Numbered from the stretch's first letter, positions 19,156 through 29,024 are shown. The stretch is 64,000 nt of DNA from IMCC2047 sp041395865 (GCA_041395865.1 JAWKZQ010000010.1:34283-98282); one strand, 5' to 3'. The notes: generated from the letters alone by a model not told the origin. Numbers and translations: made by a program.

Positions 19156-20514
19156 TTAAGCGTAAAAAAGCGTGGCAAGGCCAAGGAAGGCAACATAGCC
19201 GACTACGTCGGTGACCGTGGTGAGCACCACACTTCCCGCAATGGCCGGATCAATGTTGGCCTTGCGCAGAAAAATCGGCAGAGAGACGCCGGAAAGTGCG
19301 GCAAAAACCAGGTTGATGACCACGGCCAGGGCAATAACGACACCAATCATGGCGTCGTTAAACCACCAAGCGGCAATAATTGCGATAATCAGCGAAAGCA
19401 GTAAGCCGTTTAACAGGCCCACAATCAATTCCCGCCGTAACAGCCAGTTGGTGTTTTTATCGGAAACGTGCCCCAGAGCGATGCCTCGAATAATGAGCGT
19501 CAGGGTCTGGCTGCCGGCAATACCGCCCATGCTGGCAACGATTGGCATCAGAATGGCCAGGGCGACCACCTTGTCCAAGGTGTTTTCGAACAATCCGATG
19601 ACGTAGGACGCGGTGAAAGCTGTGAGCAGGTTGATGAATAACCACAGGCTGCGGCGGCGAGTGGTTTTTAAAATTGGTGCGAAAGTATCTTCGTCTTCGT
19701 CGAGACCGGCTCGCCCCATGAAGGAGTGGTCGGCATCCTCAATAATGACGTCGACCACATCATCAATCGTGATCCTGCCAAGCAGTAAACCCTGACTATC
19801 CACAACTGGGGCGGAAACAAGGTCGTGACGTTCAAATAATTGCGTGACTTCCTCGTCCGGTGCATCGGCGTGGATCGAGAAAAACTCTTTTTCCATGACG
19901 TCTTCAACCACCGCGCTCAGGTCGCTGACCAGGATTGTTGCAGTGGGTAAAAGGCCCAATACTTTACCGGCACGATCGACCACCGGCAGGTTGTCAGTCA
20001 TTTTGGGGATTTCCGGGTGCATACGCAGGTAGCGCAACACCACATCCACGGTGATGTCCGGCCGTACGGTAACGGCATCGGTGTTCATCAGGCCGCCGGC
20101 GGTATCGTCCGGATAGGAAAGCACCGTTTCCAGGCGCGCCCGGTTCTGGCTGTCCATGGAGCGCAGCACTTCCTGTATGACATCGTCAGGAAGTTGTTGC
20201 AGAAGGTCAGCGGTGTCATCCGTTTCCAGGCCGGAGGTTGCTTCGGCGAGCTCCTGTGGGTCCATCCGGTTTAGGATGTCGCTGCTGACCTCCTCGCTGA
20301 GGTTTTGCAGGACTTCACCACCCAGCTCCCTATCAATCAATTCCCAGAGGATGCGACGCTCTTTAGGGGGCGATGACTCAAGTAGGTGGGCAATCTCAAC
20401 CGGTTGCAGCTGTTCGTTCAGGATGCTGCGTACATTCTGGTAATTGCCTCGCAGCAGTGCCTCGTTCAGGAGGAACAGATGCTTTTCAGTATCGCTGCTG
20501 TCGTGTTGTGCCAT
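19156..20514 (-). CDS. mgtE: Magnesium transporter MgtE
   Basis: The 452-residue protein has the full MgtE layout: an N-terminal superhelical domain (about 1-130), a CBS pair (about 135-260), then five membrane helices from about residue 285. The membrane part includes PIVASMGGIAGSQTLTLIIRG, broken here as PIVASMGGIAG and SQTLTLIIRG, which holds the conserved pore-lining GGxAGxQ region. It imports Mg2+ down its gradient, gated by Mg2+ on the CBS domains. ATG 20514 gives a normal N-terminus. It lies downstream of the npr-rapZ group on the same strand after a gap of about 150 bases. Confidence 0.93.
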   Translation of the reverse strand: MAQHDSSDTEKHLFLLNEALLRGNYQNVRSILNEQLQPVEIAHLLESSPPKERRILWELIDRELGGEVLQNLSEEVSSDILNRMDPQELAEATSGLETDDTADLLQQLPDDVIQEVLRSMDSQNRARLETVLSYPDDTAGGLMNTDAVTVRPDITVDVVLRYLRMHPEIPKMTDNLPVVDRAGKVLGLLPTATILVSDLSAVVEDVMEKEFFSIHADAPDEEVTQLFERHDLVSAPVVDSQGLLLGRITIDDVVDVIIEDADHSFMGRAGLDEDEDTFAPILKTTRRRSLWLFINLLTAFTASYVIGLFENTLDKVVALAILMPIVASMGGIAGSQTLTLIIRGIALGHVSDKNTNWLLRRELIVGLLNGLLLSLIIAIIAAWWFNDAMIGVVIALAVVINLVFAALSGVSLPIFLRKANIDPAIAGSVVLTTVTDVVGYVAFLGLATLFYA

Positions 20515-20661
20515 AGTGAGGGTTTAAGACCGAAGTGGATGGATGCGTCAATTGTATAGGGCTGCGACAGGGGGCCTCAACTGGCTGACAATGAAAATAA
20601 TGATTATTTTCAGGTGGGATGTCACCGGCTTGCTCTTGTGCCGGTGACCGGTAAGACAGGG

Positions 20662-20931
20662 CTACTCTCCCTCGCCGAACATGTCGTTGACGATTGCCTC
20701 AATCGCATTCAGCGCCTGGTCCTCGTCGCGCCCGTCGATTTGAATATCCAGCGTGGTCCCTTTGCTGGCAGCCAGCATCATGACCGACATGATGCTTTTG
20801 GCGTCGACCATACGGTCGCCATTGCTCAGCTGTATCTGGCTGGAGAAAGCGGCCGCTGTGTTAACGAGCTTTGCGGCTGCCCGGGCATGCAGGCCGAGCT
20901 TGTTGATGATGGTTATCTGGCTTTTAATCAT
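20662..20931 (-). CDS. ptsO: Nitrogen PTS phosphocarrier NPr (HPr family)
   Basis: The 89-residue HPr-fold protein has the phosphorylated histidine H15 in NKLGLHARAAAK and the serine region DAKSIMSVMMLAAS. It passes phosphate between PtsP and PtsN in the regulatory nitrogen PTS. It sits 19 bases after rapZ on the same strand, the usual place for ptsO in gammaproteobacteria. Length and motif are standard for the family. Confidence 0.93.
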   Translation of the reverse strand: MIKSQITIINKLGLHARAAAKLVNTAAAFSSQIQLSNGDRMVDAKSIMSVMMLAASKGTTLDIQIDGRDEDQALNAIEAIVNDMFGEGE

Positions 20932-20950
20932 AGTTGTTTTTTTCTATCCA

Positions 20951-21808
20951 TCACTTCGCTAAGTCCCGGTGACGCAGCTGGACGTTTTCCAGGGATTTTG
21001 CGAAGTGCTCTGCAAGTTTTTCCGCCAAATAAACCGAACGGTGGTGGCCGCCGGTACAGCCTACTGCAACGGTCATGTAACTGCGGTTGTTGGCCTCGAA
21101 CTCCGGAAGCCATTTGTCCAGGTAATTGCGCAGGTCGGTGAACATTTCCCCGACAGCCGGCTGCTTTTCCAGGAACTGTATGATCTGCTGGTCCTGGCCG
21201 TTGTACTTTCTCAAAACCGGATCCCAGTACGGGTTGGGCAGGCAACGCACATCGAACACCAGATCGGCATCGGTCGGCACGCCGTGTTTGAAGCCAAAGG
21301 AAACGAAAAGCAGCGCCAGCGTTGCCTGCGTGTGCTGGCCGACCTGCTGTTTGACGATATCGCGCAACTGGTGCAGGGACAGGTTGCTGGTATCGATTTT
21401 CAGGTCTGCCAGGGTGATAATCGGATCCAGCAGGGCAGTTTCTTTTTTGATTGCCTCCTCGAGCGATGTACTGTCATTGGATAGCGGGTGTTTGCGGCGC
21501 GTGGCACTGAACCGCGATAGAATCGTCTGGTCAACGGCATCCAGGTAAACAATGGTGTAATCGAGCCCTGTTTTTTTAATGGCGTTAATGGTCTCCGGAA
21601 AGCGCTCGAGATTAACCGGAACATTCCGCGCATCAATACTGATAGCAATCTTTTCCCGGGCAACATCTTCGTGCTGCATTTCACCAATGAGGGCGGGCAG
21701 AAGGCCGCATGGCATATTGTCAATGCAATAGTAGCCCAGGTCTTCCAGGACGTTTAAAGCCGTACTTTTTCCTGAGCCGCTTCGGCCGCTGATGATGACG
21801 AGTTTCAT
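20951..21808 (-). CDS. rapZ: RNase adapter RapZ
   Basis: The 285-residue protein has Walker A GRSGSGKST at residues 8-16 and the family stretch LGYYCIDNMPCGLLP. Its C-terminal domain contains DVRCLPNPYWDP and CTGGHHRSVYLAEKLA. RapZ binds small RNAs and directs RNase E in control of GlmS in enterics. The neighbours ptsN, npr, hpf and rpoN form the conserved rpoN operon. Start and length agree with homologs. Confidence 0.94.
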   Translation of the reverse strand: MKLVIISGRSGSGKSTALNVLEDLGYYCIDNMPCGLLPALIGEMQHEDVAREKIAISIDARNVPVNLERFPETINAIKKTGLDYTIVYLDAVDQTILSRFSATRRKHPLSNDSTSLEEAIKKETALLDPIITLADLKIDTSNLSLHQLRDIVKQQVGQHTQATLALLFVSFGFKHGVPTDADLVFDVRCLPNPYWDPVLRKYNGQDQQIIQFLEKQPAVGEMFTDLRNYLDKWLPEFEANNRSYMTVAVGCTGGHHRSVYLAEKLAEHFAKSLENVQLRHRDLAK

Positions 21809-21827
21809 GTGCTGCTTATGGTGGTTG

Positions 21828-22280
21828 TTAAAGGGGGGAGATGGCGGCTTGGTAGAGACTTTGCTGATCCGTTGCGGCCCGCAAGCGTTCCCGGTAGCTT
21901 GCCTGGCTGAAGCTTTCGGCGACGGCCTGCAATGCTTTCAGGTGTTCGTCAGTTGCCTCTTCCGGCACCACCAATGCAAAAATCAGGTCGACAGGCTGGT
22001 TGTCGATGGCTTCAAAATCGATGGGGGTATCCAGCTGAATCAGCACGCCGACGGTATCGCAGCAACGCGGTAACCGGCAGTGGGGGATAGCAACGCCTTC
22101 CCCGATTCCTGTGCTGCCGAGGCGTTCGCGTTCAAGCAGGCGGTCAAAAACTTCCTCTTCGTCGAGAACCGGGTGGACTTTGTGAAGTGTTTCTGCGAGC
22201 AGTTCCAGCACGCGTTTCTTGCTATCGCCCGGGGCACCGGCAATGGTGCATTCGGGCGACAGCATACGTTCAATGTTCAT
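21828..22280 (-). CDS. ptsN: Nitrogen regulatory PTS EIIA protein PtsN
   Basis: This EIIA-fold protein of about 150 residues has the phosphorylation site H67 in GEGVAIPHCRLP. PtsN receives phosphate from NPr and regulates potassium and nitrogen metabolism by protein contacts. ATG 22280 (MNIERMLSPE) is preferred to the TTG just upstream. The gene lies between hpf and rapZ with about 20-base gaps, consistent with one operon. Confidence 0.92.
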   Translation of the reverse strand: MNIERMLSPECTIAGAPGDSKKRVLELLAETLHKVHPVLDEEEVFDRLLERERLGSTGIGEGVAIPHCRLPRCCDTVGVLIQLDTPIDFEAIDNQPVDLIFALVVPEEATDEHLKALQAVAESFSQASYRERLRAATDQQSLYQAAISPL

Positions 22281-22304
22281 CAAGTATTAGAATCTTAGTT
22301 GTGA

Positions 22305-22604
22305 TTAATGGCCCTGAGAGCGAGCCTGGCTTTTTTCTTTGTGTTTAATCAGCTGGCGATCGAGCTTGTCGGTGAGCAGATCGATAGCAGCGTACATATC
22401 TTCATGTTCAGCATTGGCGACAAGGTCTGCACCGGCAATATGGATTGAAGCGTCGGCCATTTGGCGCTGTTTTTCAACATTGAGAACCACATTGATGCTG
22501 GAAATTTGATCAAAATGGCGTTCGAGTTTCTGAAGTTTGTTATTAACGAAGTCTTTTAGAGCTGAGGTGAGTTCTACATGGTGGCCGCTGATGGTTATTT
22601 GCAT
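22305..22604 (-). CDS. hpf: Ribosome hibernation promoting factor (short form)
   Basis: At 99 residues this is the short HPF/YhbH type: MQITISGHHVELTSALKDFV at the start, the basic KLERHFDQI helix and the AEHEDMYAAIDLLTDKLDRQ helix. Short HPF binds the 30S mRNA channel and supports 100S dimer formation with RMF in stationary phase. It directly follows rpoN, a very common order. Confidence 0.93.
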   Translation of the reverse strand: MQITISGHHVELTSALKDFVNNKLQKLERHFDQISSINVVLNVEKQRQMADASIHIAGADLVANAEHEDMYAAIDLLTDKLDRQLIKHKEKSQARSQGH

Positions 22605-22700
22605 AGATCACTCCTTCCATTTGCGGATTAAGTGTAATTTAGCTCGGGTATCCAGAAAACAGTATGCTCAAACCCGGTTTGTTTTGTTGCTCCGCCTTTA

Positions 22701-24215
22701 TCAGACAAGACGCTTGCGCTCATTGGACGGGGGTATCGACAGGGATTCCCGGTATTTGGCTATCGTGCGCCTTGCGACTTTGATTCCCTGTTCAGCGAGA
22801 ATGTTGGCAATCTTGCTGTCACTCAGGGGTTTGACCGGTTTTTCAGCCGAGATCAATTTCTTAATGATGGCACGAATTGCTGTTGATGAACAGCCGGTTC
22901 CGCTTTGCGTATCCACGTGACTGGAGAAAAAATATTTCAGCTCGAAAATGCCTCGAGGCGTGTGGATATATTTCTGGGTCGTGACACGGGAAATGGTTGA
23001 TTCATGCATTTCCACCGCATCGGCGATATCGTGCAACACCAGGGGTTTCATGGCTTCTTCGCCGTGTTCGAGGAAGCCTTGCTGGATTTCCACAATGCGT
23101 GCGCTGACCTTGAGCAGGGTTTCATTACGACTTTGCAGGCTTTTTAAAAACCAGCGTGCCTCCTGCAGTTGGTTGCGCAGGTATGTGTTGTCGCTGCTGT
23201 TATCGGCGCGCTTTACCAAGGAGGCATAGGTGGCATTGATATTAACCTTGGGCATGGCGTCGTTGTTTAACTCGACCTGCCAGCGTCCGTTGATTTTTTT
23301 GACCACCACATCGGGCACCACATACTCAGGTTCTTTGCTGTTGAGGGTTTCTCCAGGACGCGGGTTGAGTGACTGGATAAGTTGAATGACCTGTTGCAGC
23401 TCGCCCTCTTTAAGGCGAGTGCGGCGCATAATCTGGTTGAAATCGCGGCTGCCAAGTTGTGGCAGGTAATTGGCGACGACTTCCTTGGCTTTGGCGAGCA
23501 GCGGGGTGTCATGCGCAAGCTGATCGAGCTGCAAGGTGAGACATTCGCCCAGATCACGGGCAAAAACACCCAGCGGATCAAAATGCTGCAGGCGGCGCAG
23601 AACGGCTTCGACTTCCTCGATCTCAATCAGTGTCGAAGATTCCCCACTGTCCATTTGAGAGAGAATGTCGTTGAGTTGATCCGCCACACTCGCCAATGGC
23701 GTGGTCAAATAGCCATCGTTATCGACGCTATCGATTAGGGTAATCGCGATAATCCGATCCGTATCGGACATTGGCGTCAGGTTGAGTTGCCACAGCAAAT
23801 GGTCGTGGATTGATTCTTCGCGGCTGGTCTGGGACTCAAAGTCGGGTAATTCAGCCGCGCCGGCGGGTGTGGCGGCGGGCATGCTCTGGTATACATCATC
23901 CCAGTTGCTATCGACGGGCAAGTCCTCGGGGATTTGTTCGTTCCATTCCTCGCTCGCCGCGTCATTGTCGGCGGCCTGAGCTCTTTCATCGGCCGTAGGC
24001 GAAGCAGCGATACCGTCATCCGGGTCGTTATCGCCCCGATCCTGGTTGGCCTCGTCGCTGGGGTCCTGAATGTCCAGCATAGGGTTGGATTCAACCGTTT
24101 CCTGGATTTCCTGCTGCAGGTCCAATGTAGACAGTTGCAGCAGGCGAATTGCCTGCTGCAACTGGGGCGTCATGGTCAGGTGCTGGCCAATCTTAAGCTG
24201 TAACGATGGCTTCAT
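22701..24215 (-). CDS. rpoN: RNA polymerase sigma-54 factor
   Basis: The 504-residue protein has the glutamine/leucine-rich region I (KPSLQLKIGQHLTMTPQLQQ), an acidic region II (about 55-115), a core-binding region, an HTH region and the RpoN box ARRTIAKYRE at residues 481-490. It directs transcription from -24/-12 promoters with enhancer-binding ATPases. lptB lies upstream on the same strand with a gap of 134 bases. Confidence 0.96.
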   Translation of the reverse strand: MKPSLQLKIGQHLTMTPQLQQAIRLLQLSTLDLQQEIQETVESNPMLDIQDPSDEANQDRGDNDPDDGIAASPTADERAQAADNDAASEEWNEQIPEDLPVDSNWDDVYQSMPAATPAGAAELPDFESQTSREESIHDHLLWQLNLTPMSDTDRIIAITLIDSVDNDGYLTTPLASVADQLNDILSQMDSGESSTLIEIEEVEAVLRRLQHFDPLGVFARDLGECLTLQLDQLAHDTPLLAKAKEVVANYLPQLGSRDFNQIMRRTRLKEGELQQVIQLIQSLNPRPGETLNSKEPEYVVPDVVVKKINGRWQVELNNDAMPKVNINATYASLVKRADNSSDNTYLRNQLQEARWFLKSLQSRNETLLKVSARIVEIQQGFLEHGEEAMKPLVLHDIADAVEMHESTISRVTTQKYIHTPRGIFELKYFFSSHVDTQSGTGCSSTAIRAIIKKLISAEKPVKPLSDSKIANILAEQGIKVARRTIAKYRESLSIPPSNERKRLV

Positions 24216-24349
24216 AGAACAAGTGAAACTGCAGTTGGTTTATAGGTTAGGTGTACGGGGTACAGATATTGCCTACCTATAAGCGTAGTGCAATTTTGCC
24301 GGTGTGTAATGCAGAATTTGTGCCGATTTTGAACGCTTTGTTTTGGTCG

Positions 24350-25075
24350 TTAAAGCCGGAACTGCTCTCCGAGATAAACATCCCGTACACGCTGGTTGGA
24401 CAGCACGGTTTCGGCGTCACCTTCGGCAATGATATGGCCGTCGCTGACGATATAGGCTTTTTCGCAGATATCGAGCGTTTCGCGGACATTATGGTCCGTG
24501 ATCAGGACGCCTATATTACGGTTTTTGAGGTGGGTAATAATTTGTTTGATGTCGGCTACGGAGATCGGGTCGACGCCCGCAAAGGGTTCGTCAAGCAGGA
24601 TATAGGAGGGCTCCATTGCCAGTGCGCGGGCGATTTCGACCCGGCGCCGCTCGCCGCCTGATAGTGCCATCCCCTGACTGTTACGGATGTGGGTAATGTG
24701 GAATTCCTGCAACAGGTTTTCGAGTTTTTCATGGCGCTGGGTGCTGTTCAAATCCTTGCGGGTTTCAAGAATCGCCATGATATTGTCCTGTACCGACAGT
24801 TTGCGAAAAATCGAAGATTCCTGGGGCAGGTAACCGATGCCTTTGCGGGCTCGGCCGTGCATGGGCAGTTTGGTGATATCTTCTTTATTGATTAATACTT
24901 GCCCCTGGTCGGCTTTTATAAGCCCGATAATCATATAAAAACAGGTGGTTTTCCCTGCACCGTTAGGGCCGAGCAGGCCGACCACTTGCCCCGGCTCGAT
25001 AGCCAGGGAAACATCTTCGACAACGTGGCGATCCTTGTAGCTTTTGGCCAGGTGAAGCGCTTTCAGATTGCTCAT
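24350..25075 (-). CDS. lptB: LPS export ABC transporter ATP-binding protein LptB
   Basis: The 241-residue ATPase has Walker A GPNGAGKTT at 36-44, signature LSGGERRR, Walker B YILLDEPFAGVDP and the H-loop TDHNVRET. LptB powers LptFG to extract lipopolysaccharide from the inner membrane; lptF and lptG are in this window at 44.9-47.1 kb. It overlaps lptA by four bases (ATGA), indicating coupled translation. Confidence 0.96.
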   Translation of the reverse strand: MSNLKALHLAKSYKDRHVVEDVSLAIEPGQVVGLLGPNGAGKTTCFYMIIGLIKADQGQVLINKEDITKLPMHGRARKGIGYLPQESSIFRKLSVQDNIMAILETRKDLNSTQRHEKLENLLQEFHITHIRNSQGMALSGGERRRVEIARALAMEPSYILLDEPFAGVDPISVADIKQIITHLKNRNIGVLITDHNVRETLDICEKAYIVSDGHIIAEGDAETVLSNQRVRDVYLGEQFRL

Positions 25076-25638
25076 TGGCCGTTCCCTGTTTGTTCGGTGT
25101 CGGTTTTGTTTTCGTTGCTGGCTTTAGTGGGTTGAATGACCAGATTGACCCGGGTGTCGTCACTGGGTGTGCTGGTTTGGCTGCCGCTGCCGAAGGCATT
25201 AACGATGCGTTGTTTCATGTCGTAATCAATGCGTTCGCCGGTAAAAATGTTTTGTTCCTGTTCCAGTTTTGCCTCTTTCTTCAGCTCAATGCGTTCTTCG
25301 GCAACATAGTATTCAATGGTTTTGCCGAAAGCATGGGTTATTTCCTTGTTCGGCTCGGGGAGTTGTTGGAAGTGGGCCGGTGAGCCGGTGGCGACCAGCT
25401 TGGAAATCCCTTGGGAGTCGCTGTGAATAACGACCTGTTCGGCTTTCAGTTTGATGCTGCCCTGGGTCATATTCACCTTGCCGCGGTAAATGGAAATGCC
25501 CTTGCTGTCGTCCACTTCGGCGGTATTGGCCGAGATATGGATAGGTTGTTCGCGATCATTTGGCAGCGCGGCCGCGTGGTTCGAAAACACTAAGGGAATC
25601 AGCAGTAAAAAAGAACTAGTTAACCTTGGCAGGATCAT
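25072..25638 (-). CDS. lptA: LPS transport periplasmic protein LptA
   Basis: The 188-residue protein has an N-terminal signal peptide with a likely cleavage after HAAALP and an OstA/LptA beta-jellyroll (HISANTAEVDDSKGISIYRG). It forms the periplasmic bridge carrying LPS from LptC to LptD. It overlaps lptC upstream by 23 bases and lptB downstream by four. Confidence 0.92.
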   Translation of the reverse strand: MILPRLTSSFLLLIPLVFSNHAAALPNDREQPIHISANTAEVDDSKGISIYRGKVNMTQGSIKLKAEQVVIHSDSQGISKLVATGSPAHFQQLPEPNKEITHAFGKTIEYYVAEERIELKKEAKLEQEQNIFTGERIDYDMKQRIVNAFGSGSQTSTPSDDTRVNLVIQPTKASNENKTDTEQTGNGQ

Positions 25639-26185
25639 GAGTTACTCGCACATTCGATAAAAATTCGATTCGGTTTTCATTGATAAAGGCCTTCATGCCT
25701 GTGGCATTCAGGCGCGTGCTGGCATCGGTAATAACAACAGGCAGGTCGGTGTATGCAAGATCTTTCGCAACCTGAAGCGTTAATTTTTCCGTATTCAAAT
25801 GCTGGGTTTTACCGGCAAGCGTTCGTTTCAATTTGACATTATCGCGCAGCACAATGGTGTCGTCCTGGTGTGTGATGCGACCCTTGTCGGCCCAGATATT
25901 CCAGGGTGTCCCATCCGTATGAAACAGACGAACCTGGGGGGCTTCTGCGAGGGTAAAGTCGCCGAGCGGAAAGTGCTGTACCAACTGGGCGTCTAACTGC
26001 TGTTTGACGTGGCCGGTCTCGCTATATTGCGTTATCTGGGCGCCCTCCATGTAGAAATCAGGTTCGCTGTCGCGCTGTTTTTGTTGTGCAACAGGATCGC
26101 TGATCTCGCTGCCCTGCCAGTGAACAAGGCTGGCCAGAACCAGGATGACCACACTTAACAGGGAGATAAAAGTTATTCGATTCAT
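25616..26185 (-). CDS. lptC: LPS export protein LptC
   Basis: This 189-residue bitopic protein has one N-terminal membrane helix (ITFISLLSVVILVLASLVHW) and a periplasmic jellyroll (FYMEGAQITQYSETG). LptC accepts LPS from LptBFG and passes it to LptA. It lies between kdsC (20-base gap) and lptA (overlap) in the conserved kds-lpt operon. Confidence 0.9.
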   Translation of the reverse strand: MNRITFISLLSVVILVLASLVHWQGSEISDPVAQQKQRDSEPDFYMEGAQITQYSETGHVKQQLDAQLVQHFPLGDFTLAEAPQVRLFHTDGTPWNIWADKGRITHQDDTIVLRDNVKLKRTLAGKTQHLNTEKLTLQVAKDLAYTDLPVVITDASTRLNATGMKAFINENRIEFLSNVRVTHDPAKVN

Positions 26186-26205
26186 GCTACAGGCGCTCGG
26201 GGCTC

Positions 26206-26742
26206 CTAGTGGAGGTATTGATCCAGAAGTGGGACCAGCATGTTTTGGGCAGCCATGATGAAATCACTGGCTTCTCGAACGGCGCCCTGGCCACCACTGG
26301 CTCGGGTACACCAGATGGCGTGCTCTTTGACCAAAGGGTAGGCGTTGGCGACAGCCATGCCGAGACCAACCCGGCGAATGATGGGGAGGTCAGGCAGGTC
26401 GTCACCGAGGTGGGCAACCTGTTCATAGTCGAGATTGATGATTTCCAATAACTCATTTAAGGCGTTAATTTTGTCTTCGCGGCCATGGTAAACAAATTTG
26501 ACCCCCAGATCCTTGGCTCTTGCTTCCAGTGCAGCTGATTCGCGTCCGCTGATAAACGCAACCTCCACGCCGCTACGGCGCAGCATTCTGATGCCGTGGC
26601 CATCATGGCAGTTGAAGACTTTTAACGCTTCGCCTTCGCCAATAAAGTACAGGCTGCCGTCTGTCATAACACCGTCAACATCCAATACCAGTAGTTTGAT
26701 CTGTTTCGCCCGCTTAAGGGCCAATTGAAGGTCTTTGCTCAT
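26206..26742 (-). CDS. kdsC: 3-deoxy-D-manno-octulosonate 8-phosphate phosphatase KdsC
   Basis: The 178-residue HAD-superfamily phosphatase has the nucleophile motif LDVDGVMTDG with D21 and D23, and a late GDDLPDLP metal site. It removes phosphate from Kdo-8-P, giving the Kdo sugar of LPS. Its length is typical of the capless tetrameric KdsC. It lies 47 bases after kdsD on the same strand. Confidence 0.94.
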   Translation of the reverse strand: MSKDLQLALKRAKQIKLLVLDVDGVMTDGSLYFIGEGEALKVFNCHDGHGIRMLRRSGVEVAFISGRESAALEARAKDLGVKFVYHGREDKINALNELLEIINLDYEQVAHLGDDLPDLPIIRRVGLGMAVANAYPLVKEHAIWCTRASGGQGAVREASDFIMAAQNMLVPLLDQYLH

Positions 26743-26789
26743 GGATTCTCTTTTAGGTGTGATTTAAGAACGCATAGTGAGTCAGGAGT

Positions 26790-27770
26790 TCAGATAACAC
26801 CTGCACGTAATAAGTCATGCATGTTAAGGGCGCCGACGGGATGGTTGTGCTCATCGGTGACAATCAGGGCGTTTATTTTGCCTGCTTCCATAATACTCAG
26901 GGCCTTGGCGGCCAGTACGTCCGGCTTGATGGTCTTGCAATGAGGCGTCATGACTTCGTTGACGCAGACCTTGTGAATATCGATGCCCTGATCCAGCGTG
27001 CGACGCAGATCACCGTCGGTGAAAATACCCAGTAGCTGGTTTTGGTCATCGACAATGGCGGTCATGCCCAGTTTTTTCTCGGTTATTTCCAGTAATGCCT
27101 GACCCAGCGGCGTGGTTTCCCGAACCCTGGGGATTTGCTCGCCGCTGTGCATTATATCCTCGACTTTGAGGAGCAGGCGGCGACCCAGCGCTCCACCGGG
27201 GTGCGAAAAGGCAAAGTCTTCGGCGCTAAAACCACGGGCTTCCAGAAGCGCAATGGCCAGTGCGTCGCCCATGGCCAGTGCCGTGGTCGTACTGGAGGTT
27301 GGGGCGAGCCCGTGGGGGCAGGCCTCTTCGACGACGCTGACGTCAAGGTGGGCGTCTGAAGCCTGCGCCAATGGAGAAGCCGGTGCGCCAGTCATGCTGA
27401 TCAAGGGGGCGTTCATACGTTTGATCAGAGGCAGGATGGTCTGGATTTCCGTCGTAGTGCCTGAGTTGGACAGGGCCAGGACCACATCTTTACCTGTGAT
27501 CATGCCCATGTCGCCGTGACTGGCTTCGCCGGGATGCACGAAAAAAGCCGGTGTGCCGGTGCTGGCCAGGGTGGCGGCAATCTTTTTGCCAATATGACCG
27601 GATTTACCCATGCCGGTGACAACGACACGTCCCTGGCAATCCAGCATCAGCTCGCAGGCCTTGACGAAATGTTCATCGAGTCGCTCTGAGAGGGCGGCAA
27701 CGCAATTGGCTTCCAGGTCGATGGTACGTTTGCCCGAGGCAATCAAGTCATGGGGGTTGGGTTTGGTCAT
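26790..27770 (-). CDS. kdsD: Arabinose-5-phosphate isomerase KdsD
   Basis: The 326-residue protein has an N-terminal SIS sugar-isomerase domain (VVVTGMGKSGHIGKKIAATL; FVHPGEASHGDMGMI) and a C-terminal CBS pair from about residue 205. It converts ribulose-5-phosphate to arabinose-5-phosphate for Kdo synthesis. Context with kdsC and lptCAB is exactly that of the E. coli yrb cluster. Confidence 0.94.
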   Translation of the reverse strand: MTKPNPHDLIASGKRTIDLEANCVAALSERLDEHFVKACELMLDCQGRVVVTGMGKSGHIGKKIAATLASTGTPAFFVHPGEASHGDMGMITGKDVVLALSNSGTTTEIQTILPLIKRMNAPLISMTGAPASPLAQASDAHLDVSVVEEACPHGLAPTSSTTTALAMGDALAIALLEARGFSAEDFAFSHPGGALGRRLLLKVEDIMHSGEQIPRVRETTPLGQALLEITEKKLGMTAIVDDQNQLLGIFTDGDLRRTLDQGIDIHKVCVNEVMTPHCKTIKPDVLAAKALSIMEAGKINALIVTDEHNHPVGALNMHDLLRAGVI

Positions 27771-27863
27771 GGCGGCTGTAAAAGCTTGGTGTCTAAGGTC
27801 GTAGTTCCGGATTATAGCGGGTTTTCGCGAAGGCGGTTACTTCCAATTCATGCGCGGGCGCGA

Positions 27864-28847
27864 TCAGGTCTGCAGGTATAGCAATACCAGGTAGCCGATG
27901 TAACTCAGGAAAAAGAGCCCGCCCAGTGTGCGGCCGATTTTAATGCCCCGGGGGCGGCGTATACCGAGATAGCAAAAGGCTATTAATAGGGCGGTCAATA
28001 TCAGCATAAAGCTGTAATCGCGCCATAACACCTGCTCCGAAAAGGCGTAGGGGGCGATCGCGGCGGGTATCGACATCACAGCCAGCAGATTGAAAATATT
28101 GGAGCCAATTACATTGCCGAGCGCAATATCGTGGTGCCCCTTGAGTACGCTGGCAACCGAAGCGGCAAGCTCGGGGAGGCTGGTGCCAATGGCGATAATC
28201 GTTAAACCTATCAGCAGGTCGCTGACTCCCAGTATTTGGGCAATGCCGGTGGCGGCCCATACCAAGGCGCGGGAACTTGCAACCAGTATCAGTAGGCCGA
28301 CGATAAACCATAGCAGCGCCTTGCCGGTGGAGTAGGTTGGCAGTTCTTCCTCTTCCTCGTGAATCAGCTCAACATCGCTGGGGCTCGGATGGTACTTCGC
28401 GAAAAGGTACAGGGTCAGGCCCATGGCTGCGATTAATATCAGGCCATCCATTCGGCTCAGGTTCAGATCCAGCAGTAATATGCCTGTTCCGAGTGAAATG
28501 ATCGCCAGGAGAGGCAGTTCTTTGCGGGTCAGGCCTGACTTGACCGGCAGGCTGCGTACCAACGCGGTTATGCCTAAAACCAGGCCGATGTTGGCAATGT
28601 TGGAACCCACCGCGTTACCGATGGCAATGCCGCTGGCACCGACCATTGCCGCGGTTGCCGATACCAGTATCTCTGGCGCTGAAGTGCCGAGCGAGACGAT
28701 GGTCAGGCCAATCAACAGGGGAGACATGCCCAGATTGCGCGCCAGTGATGCTGAGCCTGCTACAAAACGATCTGCACTCCAGACCAGCAGGGCAATGCTG
28801 AAAATAATAGTGATTGATGCGATGAGCAAGCGGTAAAATCCTTGCAC
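27864..28847 (-). CDS. yrbG: Calcium/sodium antiporter, CaCA family (YrbG)
   Basis: The 327-residue membrane protein contains the two inverted alpha-repeats of the CaCA family: SLGTSAPEILVSATAA near residue 55 and AIGTSLPELAASVASV near residue 215, each with the ion-binding glutamate. About ten helices are separated by an acidic loop (HEEEEELPTYS). A GTG at 28847 is the only plausible start before the first helix. It heads the kdsD-kdsC-lpt run and is divergent from mlaF. Confidence 0.9.
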   Translation of the reverse strand: MQGFYRLLIASITIIFSIALLVWSADRFVAGSASLARNLGMSPLLIGLTIVSLGTSAPEILVSATAAMVGASGIAIGNAVGSNIANIGLVLGITALVRSLPVKSGLTRKELPLLAIISLGTGILLLDLNLSRMDGLILIAAMGLTLYLFAKYHPSPSDVELIHEEEEELPTYSTGKALLWFIVGLLILVASSRALVWAATGIAQILGVSDLLIGLTIIAIGTSLPELAASVASVLKGHHDIALGNVIGSNIFNLLAVMSIPAAIAPYAFSEQVLWRDYSFMLILTALLIAFCYLGIRRPRGIKIGRTLGGLFFLSYIGYLVLLYLQT

Positions 28848-29024
28848 TCAAGGTTGGAAATAGCTGGCTATTAAAGGGACAATTGCGGGCTATTGCAAGG
28901 TTTAATCCAGTTGCTGCAACGGCTGGTGAAAAATACCCGTGGGTGCTATAGTCTGCGCCCGCAAATCAGGTGTTTTGTTGGCTGCGATGATTGGATGCGC
29001 AGCCGGAGGGGGAAACGGATAACA